Below, one piece after another: positions 50,976 to 58,278 of a stretch of DNA of 64,000 nucleotides. The number at the start of each line of letters is the position of its first letter. Positions within the stretch are counted from its first letter, which is position 1. The notes beneath the pieces are model-generated. The model did no database searches. It saw only the letters and a list, made by a program, of their open reading frames with translations, and was not told where the DNA came from. This stretch comes from Erythrobacter sp. AP23 (lineage in GTDB: Bacteria > Pseudomonadota > Alphaproteobacteria > Sphingomonadales > Sphingomonadaceae), in assembly GCF_001542855.1 (NCBI RefSeq), contig NZ_LNBY01000019.1, positions 1 to 64,000 of the forward strand, read 5' to 3'. Position numbers and translations under genes: made by a program.

Positions 50976-51664
50976 GATTGCAGCTTTCGCCGCCGCAGCC
51001 AGTCGCGATGGCGCGCAGGGGAATAGGAACGTACTTGCATGCCCCCTGCCAGCCTGTTGTGGACATGATGCCAGTGGTCGGGAGCTACATCGCAGGGATC
51101 GATGCCAACGTCCTCGATCGCATCGATCAGCGCAAAGACCTGGCGAACCTTTGGCCAGCTTCGCACCGAGAGCAGGATTTGCGCGCCAGGATCGACCTGC
51201 GGCAGAGTGGTGAACGGCTCGCCGAAACCGGCGGCTTGGGCGATCGTGAGTGTGGAGCCAACGGTCCCGTAGTCGTTCGAAGCCCACCGAACCAAGGCAA
51301 AGACCTGTCCCGGAGCATAGCTTTCGATACGCGTCCGGCGATCGAGGATGCGCTCTGCAACGGGCTTGCCGAACCGAAGCCAGTCTTCCTGCACGCCGCC
51401 GCGCCACACCAGCGTGACATGCGTAAGTGGCGGATCACCGGAACCTGCCTCGACCGGTTCCGGAGGCGGAAGCGAAGCGCGCGCTGCGCTTTTGCACAGG
51501 CGTGGCTGTGTTAGCAGGAATCTGAAAGATTCCTTGTTAGCATTGTTAAGGGCTTCGCAGGCGCCGCGTTTTCGGCGAGTCGCGCAGGCTCCCGGTTCCC
51601 GATAGTCCGGGAATAGGGTTCCCGATCGTCCGAACGTCATGGTTCCCGATAGTCCGAACATCAC
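50972..51664 (-). CDS. DUF2840 family protein, start uncertain
   Basis: The conserved DUF2840 domain fills the last 155 residues (THVTLVWRGGVQEDWLRFGKP; FALVRWASNDYGTVGSTLTIAQA; DPCDVAPDHWHHVHNRLAGG). The 75 upstream residues are not conserved. The first 25 or so are encoded by the iteron repeats, giving a repeated FG-x-SGT peptide. Between the iterons and the domain there is no in-frame ATG, GTG or TTG, only CTG codons. Translation must therefore begin in the iterons (ATG 51664, 51661 or 51640) or at a rare start. It couples to traF by ATGA. Confidence 0.78.
   Translation of the reverse strand: MMFGLSGTMTFGRSGTLFPDYREPGACATRRKRGACEALNNANKESFRFLLTQPRLCKSAARASLPPPEPVEAGSGDPPLTHVTLVWRGGVQEDWLRFGKPVAERILDRRTRIESYAPGQVFALVRWASNDYGTVGSTLTIAQAAGFGEPFTTLPQVDPGAQILLSVRSWPKVRQVFALIDAIEDVGIDPCDVAPDHWHHVHNRLAGGMQVRSYSPARHRDWLRRRKLQS
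51510..51542. repeat. Dyad flanked by direct repeats in the putative oriV
   Basis: GGAATC-TGAAA-GATTCC (51517-51533) is a perfect stem-loop. It is bracketed by two identical GTTAGCA direct repeats (51510-51516 and 51536-51542). The segment is locally AT-rich and lies next to the iterons and repA. It could be a melting region or an initiator site. It lies inside the extended DUF2840 reading frame. Confidence 0.45.
51594..51659. repeat. Three iteron-like direct repeats (putative oriV)
   Basis: On the minus strand, TTCGGACTATCGGGAACC and two close variants (one with G for T, one starting CC) recur with 23- and 24-base periods, on one face of the helix. The copy at 51596-51613 also forms the inverted repeat TTCCCG-ATAGTC-CGGGAA. 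They begin two bases beyond the repA stop codon. Iterons next to an initiator gene are the classical layout of a theta origin. Confidence 0.7.
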
Positions 51665-52542
51665 GCACCCTTTTCCACAGGGGGCAGCCCGATACGGCGC
51701 CGCGCGGACGCGAAGGGATCGACAGGCGCTGCAACGAACAGGAGCCGCTCGCGGCCGAACTGGTGCTCAAGAGCGAGATTGTAGCCGGGGAGCGACTGGC
51801 GGCGAACGATGGCCCGCACTTCGAAAGCGAAACGCTTCAATGGCGAGAGCGCGCCGGACTTCACATGCAGGTGCGAAATGTCGAAACTCCACCCGCCCTT
51901 CTGCTTCCCGCCATGCTTGCGTACGATGCGATAGAGCCAGCGCTCAAGACCGCCGGTAAGCGCGAAATAGGCCGGGTCGATGGTCAGGACGAGCGCACGA
52001 TCGAGCACGCCCTCGTAGAGCCAGTCCGGCACGATCATTTCGATGCCGAGCGCGCGCCCGTTGTCGTCGAGCCGTTCGCGCCATTCGTTGATCCAGGAAA
52101 ATCGTCGGCGGCGTCGCGCCCCGGCCTGCCGGATGGAGGTGGCAATGCTGGTCGACTGCAAGCGGTCGAGCGCCGCCTTCAGGCGCTCGTAGCCAGCCTT
52201 TCCGGTTCCGCGCCGGGTGAAGGTAAGGATTTCATGAGGCGTCGCCGCGATAAGGCGCGAGGTGGCTTTGCCGGCATCGCGCGCCTCGACGATCTGGCTC
52301 GCTACCCAGATCAGTACATCGGCGTCCCAGATGGTGGCCATGCCATGTTCGGCGGTCGCTTCGACCAGAATGGCGACCTCGCCCATACGAAAGTCGATCG
52401 GCTTCACGCGCTTCGTCTTGGCGAGGCTGAAGAAAGGCCAGGCCATCAGATCCTGCGCATCGCGCGCGGCGATGTCGCAGCCCGCGCCGACGAACAGGTC
52501 GAGCTGTCCGGCCTCGCCGTCCGATGTCTTCAAGGAGCGCAT
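51661..52542 (-). CDS. repA: Replication initiator protein RepA (RPA family)
   Basis: This 293-residue protein resembles the plasmid replication initiator family PF10134: DLMAWPFFSLAKTKRVKPIDFRMG, then TAATPHEILTFTRRGTGKAGYERLKAALDRLQSTSI and LERWLYRIVRKHGG. The domain is complete. It follows the small HTH gene by nine bases and is followed directly by iterons. On an ICE this suggests that the excised circle can replicate. Confidence 0.9.
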   Translation of the reverse strand: MRSLKTSDGEAGQLDLFVGAGCDIAARDAQDLMAWPFFSLAKTKRVKPIDFRMGEVAILVEATAEHGMATIWDADVLIWVASQIVEARDAGKATSRLIAATPHEILTFTRRGTGKAGYERLKAALDRLQSTSIATSIRQAGARRRRRFSWINEWRERLDDNGRALGIEMIVPDWLYEGVLDRALVLTIDPAYFALTGGLERWLYRIVRKHGGKQKGGWSFDISHLHVKSGALSPLKRFAFEVRAIVRRQSLPGYNLALEHQFGRERLLFVAAPVDPFASARRRIGLPPVEKGA

Positions 52543-52551
52543 GGTACCGCT

Positions 52552-52824
52552 TCAGCGCCGGACCGGACCGGTGTAGCCGTCGATCCGCTTGGCAGGATGA
52601 ACGACGCCCTTGCCCGGATCGCTGGTCGAACGGCGCAAGCCCTGCTCGGCCCAGGCGTCGAGATCTTCGGGCCGGTAAACGATGCGGCCGCCGAGCTTGT
52701 GGTAGACCGGCCCTGTTCCATAGCATCGGTGCTTTTCGAGCGTGCGCGGCGAAAGCCCCAGATGCACCGCGGCATCCGGGGTGCGCAGGTAGCGGGGACG
52801 GACCGGATCGGGAACGGCGGGCAT
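52552..52824 (-). CDS. Small AlpA/RdfS-like helix-turn-helix protein (candidate excisionase)
   Basis: This 90-residue protein has a MerR/AlpA-type HTH: YLRTPDAAVHLGLSPRTLEKHRCYGTGPVYHKLGGRIVYRPEDLDAWAEQ in the first two thirds, then a basic tail. A GGAG site precedes the ATG. It heads the operon HTH-repA-DUF2840-traF-DUF736-transglycosylase, the same neighbourhood in which RdfS of ICEMlSymR7A sits. A recombination directionality factor that is also the target of the FseA-like activator is the best hypothesis. A plain repA regulator is the alternative. Confidence 0.75.
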   Translation of the reverse strand: MPAVPDPVRPRYLRTPDAAVHLGLSPRTLEKHRCYGTGPVYHKLGGRIVYRPEDLDAWAEQGLRRSTSDPGKGVVHPAKRIDGYTGPVRR

Positions 52825-53351
52825 GGGGTTAGCTCCAGGAGGCTTGGGTGGCTGCGGCTAACTGCCGCTGATTGCGGAGGGTGATGGCGCATGCCCTGGC
52901 AATGGGGGGAGCGACACGATGCCGCGTTCGGATTTGTCGCCCCTACCGATCTGAGCTCGGCAGGATCGAGGAGGGGCGGCATCCGCGCAGAACCCGGCGC
53001 TATCGCGCTGCCCGGCAGGCTTTCGGCTGCAATGCCGAAGGCTCAGAGCAATGAACCGCACCTGCGAGAGAGGCAGTGGCCAAGGGCCTGTGGGAAGCAA
53101 GGCAAGCGGGACCTGTCGCGGCCGTAGCTTCCCGCTCGCCCGACCCGCTGCCGGTTCGCAAGTGCATGCGGGGCCCCAAAAACACGTAATGCCGCACCCT
53201 CAGGAGCGTATCGCCAGATGCGCGGGACAGAGTGCGTCCCCAGCCCCGCTCCATTTATCCCGATCGCCAGTTGGCCAAGCCGATGTTTGGAGAACCGCCG
53301 ATTGCTGCTGGATCGAAACTTGAACCTGTAGCTCAGCCCATAAGAGACACG
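52825..53351. promoter_or_regulatory. Long leader upstream of the HTH-repA-tra operon
   Basis: About 530 bases have no supported gene. They must contain the promoter of the putative excision/transfer operon and, if the FseA analogy holds, the activator's binding site. Overlapping short frames are compositional noise. An oriT could also lie here, but I found no recognisable nick motif. Confidence 0.4.
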
Positions 53352-53385
53352 AAAAAAGGGCAGGAACCGCTGCCGGTCCCTGCCC
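53352..53385 (-). terminator. Rho-independent terminator after the 73-residue gene
   Basis: On the minus strand GGGCAGG (pairs 53385-53379) and CCTGCCC (53364-53358) form a stem. It extends through one mismatch to ACCG/CGGT around a short loop and is followed by six Ts (53357-53352). The hairpin begins 11 bases after the stop of the gene at 53397-53618. Confidence 0.85.
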
Positions 53386-53396
53386 TGCAGAATGCC

Positions 53397-53618
53397 TCAG
53401 AATTCGTCGAGCATTCCGCCATGGACGGTATGAACGACCCGGATCGCAAGATGCGGGGGCAGCGCATTGTAGTCGCCTTCGTCGACCGCGCGATATCCGA
53501 GTTCGTCATCCTCGATAACATGCTGGTCGAAGAAGCTGTGCAAGGCCCGTTGCTCAGCTGTTTCCAGAGCCTCGAAATAATTGCGCGAAGGCAGTGTGCA
53601 TTTCGTGAAATAGGTCAT
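53397..53618 (-). CDS. Hypothetical small acidic protein
   Basis: This 73-residue protein starts MTYFTKCTLPSRNYFEALE and ends HTVHGGMLDEF. It is acidic and rich in His and aromatic residues, with no signal or membrane segment. A perfect AGGAGG site lies six bases before ATG 53618 and a strong terminator follows, so it is a real, well-expressed single gene. I do not recognise a family. Its place beside the SSB gene and the rep/tra operon points to element maintenance or regulation. Confidence 0.72.
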   Translation of the reverse strand: MTYFTKCTLPSRNYFEALETAEQRALHSFFDQHVIEDDELGYRAVDEGDYNALPPHLAIRVVHTVHGGMLDEF

Positions 53619-53965
53619 GATAATCCTCCTGAAATCTGTCGCGAGACGACAGGAGGTTGGCCGATGGGCCCGGGCAGACCGGGTCACAGGATCGCCTGAC
53701 AGGGCGACCGCGAAGCGGCGCAGGGGGAAACGGTTTTGTCCGGTGCCGGATGCAATCCGGCGGCGGACAAAATGGTGGGGCCCCTGCCGTCCTTGATGCG
53801 GGCGGCGCGGGACCATCATGCTGGAAATGCGGTAAGCCAGGCCAATCCAGTCCACCTCAAACGACCGTTTCAGATGATCGCTGCCATAATGGGTCGGGCC
53901 CTCCGGGCAGCGCCTGGCTATTCCCCGGAGAAAAGACCGAGCGAAAGGAAGGGTGAACAGCGAAA
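53619..53965. other. Intergenic stretch, no gene seen
   Basis: About 350 bases lie between the SSB terminator and the start of the 73-residue gene, whose promoter must be here. Open frames that cross it (such as an upstream extension to 54104) lack a start signal and any family resemblance. Confidence 0.4.
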
Positions 53966-53993
53966 GAGGCCCTGCCGTTTCCGGCAGAGCCTC
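53966..53993 (-). terminator. Terminator hairpin after ssb
   Basis: GAGGC-C-CTGCCG-TTTC-CGGCAG-A-GCCTC is a near-perfect 12-base stem (one internal mismatch) with a tetraloop. On the minus strand it is followed by TTTCGC, a short T-run. It lies 25 bases after the ssb stop. Confidence 0.72.
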
Positions 53994-54018
53994 CTTTGGC
54001 TGGTTCGATGGCGCCGGA

Positions 54019-54405
54019 TCAGTCGATCGGAGGGGCGTCCTGGTTGTCGCCGCCATTGGCCCGCGAGAGGAAATCGACCTTGTCGGCAAGGATCTCCGAG
54101 CCATACCGCGTCACACCGTCCTGGTCTTCCCACTGCGTGTAGTGGATGCGGCCCTGGACCGAGACCAGCTGGCCTTTCGAGCAGTACTGACCGACGGTCT
54201 TGGCGAGGCCGTTGAAGCAGGTCACACGGTGGAATTCGCTGTCCTTGGCGGTGTAGCCGTTCTCGTCCTTGTAGGTCTTGCCGTCCTTGTCGCGTGCAGG
54301 ACGATCGGTGACGACGGTGATCCCGGTGACGCTGGTGCCGCCCTTGGTTTCGCGGGTGTCCGGATCGCGAGCGATACGGCCGGTGAGGATTGCGATATTG
54401 GTCAT
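54019..54405 (-). CDS. ssb: Single-stranded DNA-binding protein
   Basis: This 128-residue OB-fold protein starts MTNIAILTGRIARDPDTRETKGGTSV and has the SSB hallmarks EFHRVTCFNGLAKTVGQYCSKGQLVSVQGRIHY and YGSEILADKVDFL. The C-terminus (DNQDAPPID) is acidic but lacks the classic DDDIPF tip. A plasmid- or ICE-type SSB would protect the transferred strand. The gene has its own terminator. Confidence 0.93.
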   Translation of the reverse strand: MTNIAILTGRIARDPDTRETKGGTSVTGITVVTDRPARDKDGKTYKDENGYTAKDSEFHRVTCFNGLAKTVGQYCSKGQLVSVQGRIHYTQWEDQDGVTRYGSEILADKVDFLSRANGGDNQDAPPID

Positions 54406-54673
54406 GGTGAAAGTCCTTCAGTTCCTCAAACCGGAGACCATCTCCGGCTTGCGAACATCCAGAAGAAGCAGGGCATGGGAGGACTGCACCGCAGGCCTGA
54501 AGGGCCGAAGGGAAACCTGTTCATGACGGGTGGTGCGGGCAGGCGGCGAAGCCGCCAACACGGCCGGAAAGGAACGGGTTGCGGCTCCTCAGCTGACCTG
54601 GTTCAGGACTGTTCGCGAAGAAAGCCGGATGGGTATCGGGTGCGGGTCTGAAGGTGCCAAGACCCTGCTGCAA

Positions 54674-54943
54674 TCAGCTTACCTCATTGCCTTCCGATGC
54701 CGCCAGGAGATCCATGAAGTTGCGGGCTGCTTCCCGGTCTTCCTCGTTCTCGAAGGCCACGTCGAGGTCGGGGGCAGACCCGAGCAGGTAGAGCATGGCC
54801 CACAGGGCAAAGCGTTTTCCCCGGTCCTGCTCCAGACCGAGATCGACCTGGCATCGCTCGATCCCCGAGGCCAAGGTTTCTGCGCCAACCGCTCCAGGAT
54901 CGGCAGTGCCAAAATAGCGCATGAGAAGCGTATCGAGGTCCAT
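54674..54943 (-). CDS. Hypothetical protein of the conjugative element
   Basis: This 89-residue acidic, helical protein (MDLDTLLMRYFGTADPGAVGAETL, then LGLEQDRGKRFALWAMLYLLGSAPD) ends in NEVS. It has no signal peptide. An overlapping alternative frame of equal length at 54679-54948 has Arg/Ser-rich composition and is rejected. No family recognised. It lies between ssb and another orphan gene, all on the minus strand. Confidence 0.65.
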   Translation of the reverse strand: MDLDTLLMRYFGTADPGAVGAETLASGIERCQVDLGLEQDRGKRFALWAMLYLLGSAPDLDVAFENEEDREAARNFMDLLAASEGNEVS

Positions 54944-55014
54944 CGCACTCTTTTCGGATCATCGGTCGGGCCGCGGCGAGGAAGGCCAGCATTCGTGGCC
55001 CGGTCAAGCGTCGC

Positions 55015-55368
55015 TCAATCAGCGGTGGGTTGCTCGCGAAGCCGCCGGGCGCGCTCGACGAAGTGCTCCATCTGGGTGGCGGCATGCAGGGTAAGCGGAT
55101 GCGGCTTCGCATCGGCACGCGGGGATATGAATTCCGCGATTTCTTCGATTGCTGCAAGCTGATCGGCGCTGGCCTTCGACAGAAGGCCGAGCACCATGTT
55201 CTCAAGGGCGATCACCCTGATGCGCAATTGGATGATCTCGGCATCGGAAAGTGGCGGAATATCCCATTTCTCGCAATCGGCAGCGAGCGCTTCCTGCGGC
55301 CCGCAGGGCAATGCCCCGCCTTCGTCTTCCCAGCGCGACAGCGCCCCGGCTTTTCCCGTTTCCGACAT
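55015..55368 (-). CDS. Hypothetical protein with helical segment
   Basis: This 117-residue protein starts MSETGKAGALSRWEDEGGALP. A leucine-rich amphipathic helix (LSDAEIIQLRIRVIALENMVLGLLSKAS, about residues 40-67) suggests oligomerisation. It is cytoplasmic. I recognise no family. It is the first of a minus-strand series leading to the 89-residue gene and ssb. Confidence 0.65.
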   Translation of the reverse strand: MSETGKAGALSRWEDEGGALPCGPQEALAADCEKWDIPPLSDAEIIQLRIRVIALENMVLGLLSKASADQLAAIEEIAEFISPRADAKPHPLTLHAATQMEHFVERARRLREQPTAD

Positions 55369-55475
55369 ATGCGGTTCCTTTCATAACCAACGAGGCGATC
55401 GTCTGCACGCTGCTCACATAGCACAAAGCCCTACCGGGATGCGCCTGGCACGGCGACAGCGAAGCCGGGCAAACG

Positions 55476-55509
55476 GAACCCCGCGCGGGTTGGTCTTCAC
55501 GCGGGGTTC
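55476..55509 (-). terminator. GC-rich hairpin downstream of the copper operon
   Basis: GAACCCCGCG (55476-55485) and CGCGGGGTTC (55500-55509) are perfect complements around a 14-base loop. It lies about 140 bases after the last copper gene and before the backbone orphan genes. The downstream T-run is weak, so it could stop transcription between cargo and backbone or only stabilise the 3' end. Confidence 0.5.
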
Positions 55510-55651
55510 CTGAACGACCCCTTGGGGGCACCTGCGACCCGCAGGGCTTCGGGGGGAGGCGGGGCCGTCCTTTCCTGATCTTGCGTTGTTCGTTGCGATT
55601 TCTTGCCGAGGGTCTCTCCTGAATAACTGTGTCACCGGGAAACGCGTCCGA

Positions 55652-56059
55652 TCACATGCCTTCCATGTCGTGATCGGCCATCGAGGACATGTCATGGCCC
55701 GCATGGGGATCGGCGGGTTGGGTCGCTTCGCTCGCGGGTTGCGTGCCCGCTGCTGGCGCTGCGGGTGTGGCAGTTGCGCGTGATGCGGGAGAGGCAGCAG
55801 GCCGTGAGGCGGTCGGCGCGGCGCCATTTGTCGAAAGAGCGTCCTGCCGCGCAGTCGCTGCCTCATCTTCGGAGGGAGAGGCTGCCGGATCGGCGAGGCC
55901 CGGCTCGGGTGCCGTGCCAGCCACCACCGCAGCTTCGCCCATAGGCGAAACCTCGGTGATCGGTGTGCTCTCCTGCGCCTCGTCGCAAGCAGCAAGAGCG
56001 GACATCAAGGGCGCGATCGCGAGAAACCCGATCGCTACATTCAATCTGGAAGTACGCAT
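55652..56059 (-). CDS. Putative copper-binding lipoprotein
   Basis: This 135-residue protein has a lipoprotein signal (FLAIAPLMSALAAC, lipobox Cys25), a low-complexity Ala/Pro/Thr linker and a C-terminal metal-binding tail with HAGHDM, SSMADHDMEGM. The Met/His tail resembles the repeats in the neighbouring CopB and CopA. It would capture copper at a periplasmic membrane face. It is the last gene of the copper island on this strand, 14 bases after DUF2231. Confidence 0.76.
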   Translation of the reverse strand: MRTSRLNVAIGFLAIAPLMSALAACDEAQESTPITEVSPMGEAAVVAGTAPEPGLADPAASPSEDEAATARQDALSTNGAAPTASRPAASPASRATATPAAPAAGTQPASEATQPADPHAGHDMSSMADHDMEGM

Positions 56060-56073
56060 GCTCTTCAACTCCT

Positions 56074-56745
56074 TCAGAGCCAGGAAATACCGAGGTGGTT
56101 CGGTCCATGCGCGAGCTCGCCGCCAAGGAAGCCCTGGATGAGAACGAGTGCCGCCATGGAGAAGATCGAGGCGCGCAACCATGCACGGCTCTGGCTCGGC
56201 CTGCTCGCGAGATAGGCCATCGCAATGCCGAGAACCGCGATCAGCATACCGTTCCATCGATGCACCTGCATGACAGTGTCGCCGCCGAACCACAGCCCGG
56301 TGTGAATCCATCCGAACAGGACTGCGACGACCGCGCCGATGGCCCCGCCGTAGACAAGCACGCGCACCGCACTTTCCAGGCCCGCTCCTTTCCGGCGCAT
56401 CACGAACAATTCGGTGGCCGCAGCCATGAGAAACAAGGCGATCGGGAAATGGATCGTTGCCGGATGCAGCTTCTTCAGTACGGCCATGACGCCGGTTTCG
56501 CTCTCATCCGCATGGCCACCGGCCTCGTCATGGGCTGCGCCCGCTTCATCGTGCGCGCCGGAGGACTCGCCAGCATCCGCAGTCTCGCCCATCTGCGCCA
56601 TGGCCGCCTCGTCATGCGCATCGCCATTGGTGGCAGCAGGCGCGGCGCTCGCCTCTTCGCCGTGCTTTTCGTCGCCATGAGCCTGAACGGGTCCGACGAA
56701 GAGCAGGCTTGCGGCGAGCAGCGCCAGAAATGAGGGGGCTTTCAT
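56074..56745 (-). CDS. DUF2231 membrane protein with His-rich N-terminus
   Basis: This 223-residue protein has a signal peptide (SFLALLAASLLFVGPVQA), a periplasmic His/Glu/Ala-rich segment (DEKHGEE, SGAHDEAG, AHDEAGGHAD) and then a DUF2231 four-helix membrane domain (LHPATIHFPIALFLMAAATELF; QVHRWNGMLIAVLGIAMAYL). The conserved His pair in LHPATIHFP could bind heme or metal. I chose ATG 56745. It has its own ECF-type promoter motif at 56795-56820. Confidence 0.82.
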   Translation of the reverse strand: MKAPSFLALLAASLLFVGPVQAHGDEKHGEEASAAPAATNGDAHDEAAMAQMGETADAGESSGAHDEAGAAHDEAGGHADESETGVMAVLKKLHPATIHFPIALFLMAAATELFVMRRKGAGLESAVRVLVYGGAIGAVVAVLFGWIHTGLWFGGDTVMQVHRWNGMLIAVLGIAMAYLASRPSQSRAWLRASIFSMAALVLIQGFLGGELAHGPNHLGISWL

Positions 56746-56794
56746 GTCTCGTATGTCTCCCGACCCTGCAGTTAAAGTGCGACCTATGTGCCTG

Positions 56795-56820
56795 ATACGC
56801 ACGGCAGCCGCATGCCCCTC
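56795..56820 (-). promoter_or_regulatory. Copper-island ECF promoter motif (upstream of DUF2231)
   Basis: On the minus strand GAGGGG - 14 bases - GCGTAT. This matches the other three copies in the island in both boxes and in spacer length. The -10-like box ends 50 bases before the DUF2231 ATG. Confidence 0.65.
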
Positions 56821-56976
56821 GCATTAATTTGATGGTATTGGCGCGACAGATGTGCGTCCGCCGTATCACGTCTGATGGCGGCACCATCGCGATCGTCGAA
56901 CGCATTCGGCTCCTGGCCGCGTTCGGCCTGGCGAACGAGGGTAAGGCGTTCGCCCACGCGCATTAGCCCCATGGGC

Positions 56977-57708
56977 TCAGGCGAGCTTGCTCTTCTTTGC
57001 GCGGCGGCGCAGCCTCGGCATCCGGTTCGCAAGCAGGACGAAACCCGACAGGGCTATGATCGTACCGCCAATGCCGAACAGCAGAAGCCACCAACTGTTG
57101 ATGCGATCACGCTCGGTCCAGTCCATGATGTGCAGGCCCCAGATGAAATCGAACAGGCGCCAAGTATCACTACGCGCCGCCCCGAGGGTACCGCTGCTGG
57201 CATCGATGTAGAGGCGCGTCGAAGCCTCGTCAGCATAGGTGACCTGCCAGGCCGGAAAAGGGCCGCGAAACTCGGTCCCCACCGGTTCGTGAACGAGCCG
57301 CGCGCCTTCGATCGTCGTGCGCGGTCCGGTCCATGCGCGCAAGGCGATGGATCTTGCCGTCGCAGCCGAGATGGGGGAGAGTTTGCGCCCTGTCACCGGA
57401 TCGTGAAGGCTCACGCTACCGTCAACCTTTCGGACCTCAGTCACGGCATCGCCGTCGAGCGAACGCGTCGTCACCGCTGCAAGAGTACCGTCATTTGCGA
57501 CCCAGGCCGGGAGCGGGGCATCGGCGGGCAGCGCCTCTTGTTCACGCGAAACGACATGTTCGGAGCGAACTTCTTCCAGGTCGAGAAACGACATGAGGGC
57601 GCCGGTTCCCATCCACAAGAGAACCTGGACACCGACGAAAATCGCCAGCCATTTGTGGATCTTGCTGCCGAGCACATGCAGGCGCAGCTTCAGCGACGGC
57701 GTTGCCAA
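56977..57708 (-). CDS. PepSY domain membrane protein
   Basis: This 243-residue protein has an N-terminal transmembrane helix (WLAIFVGVQVLLWMGTGALMSF), two PepSY modules in the periplasm (AATARSIALRAWTG; WQVTYADEASTRLYIDASSGTLGA), the conserved FDFIWGLHIMDW His, and C-terminal helices (WWLLLFGIGGTIIALSGFVLLA). Such proteins accompany copper and iron genes, perhaps as reductases or assembly factors. Its role in copper resistance is inferred from context. Confidence 0.82.
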   Translation of the reverse strand: MATPSLKLRLHVLGSKIHKWLAIFVGVQVLLWMGTGALMSFLDLEEVRSEHVVSREQEALPADAPLPAWVANDGTLAAVTTRSLDGDAVTEVRKVDGSVSLHDPVTGRKLSPISAATARSIALRAWTGPRTTIEGARLVHEPVGTEFRGPFPAWQVTYADEASTRLYIDASSGTLGAARSDTWRLFDFIWGLHIMDWTERDRINSWWLLLFGIGGTIIALSGFVLLANRMPRLRRRAKKSKLA

Positions 57709-57735
57709 CCGGTGCTACCTCTTCGAAAGCCGTAA

Positions 57736-58254
57736 TCAGTTGCGCGGCGCGCGCGACGAGGAATGGTACTGGACGATTCTCCAGCCGTCCGCATCGTGAG
57801 CAAGCACCGATGTCGCCACGCCGTCGCGCTCTATCACCCGGCCATCGGTAAGTTCGATGCGATAGCCATACGTCTCATTAGCATGGGCCATGTGCCCCAT
57901 CCGGGTGACGGTCAGCGTGGGGTCGGTAAAGGTGAAGCTCACAATCGCGTCGAGCTCGGGGCCCAAATGGTGCTCCATGTAATTGGCAAAGCTTCCTTCC
58001 GCCTTGCCATTCTCGAAGATCGCCGAGTCCTCGGCGAAGAGCGCACGCATTGCCTGCGCGTCGCGCGCTTCAAGAGCGGTGCGATAGGCCTTGAGGGTTT
58101 CTTCAGCGCCCGCGACATCCTCCGCCGAAGCGTCCATCGCGTGCATCTGATGGTTCGCATGGGAAGAGTGGTCCATCTGCTGCGCGAAGGCTGGCTGCGG
58201 TATCAGCGCGGCAACAAACGAAGTCGCCGCGATGCGCGTCAAAGTCTTGGTCAT
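57736..58254 (-). CDS. Secreted NTF2-like (SnoaL/DUF4440) protein
   Basis: This 172-residue periplasmic protein has a signal peptide (ending AFAQQ), a Met/His-rich linker (MDHSSHANHQMHAMD) and an NTF2-like alpha+beta domain (LKAYRTALEARDAQAMRALFAEDSAIFENG; WRIVQYHSSSR). The His/Met linker suggests copper binding. No enzymatic residues are certain. It lies in the copA-copB operon, 24 bases after copB. Confidence 0.8.
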   Translation of the reverse strand: MTKTLTRIAATSFVAALIPQPAFAQQMDHSSHANHQMHAMDASAEDVAGAEETLKAYRTALEARDAQAMRALFAEDSAIFENGKAEGSFANYMEHHLGPELDAIVSFTFTDPTLTVTRMGHMAHANETYGYRIELTDGRVIERDGVATSVLAHDADGWRIVQYHSSSRAPRN

Positions 58255-58278
58255 GGAAGTTTTATCCTTTTTGAGGTT

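Noticed and set aside
53619-54104. Upstream extension of the 73-residue gene to 235 residues
   Set aside because: The ideal ribosome-binding site is at 53618, and the extension crosses the ssb terminator and coding region antisense.
54679-54948. Alternative 89-codon frame overlapping the hypothetical gene at 54674-54943
   Set aside because: Its Arg/Ser/Pro-rich composition is typical of a wrong frame, while the chosen frame has normal acidic-helical composition.
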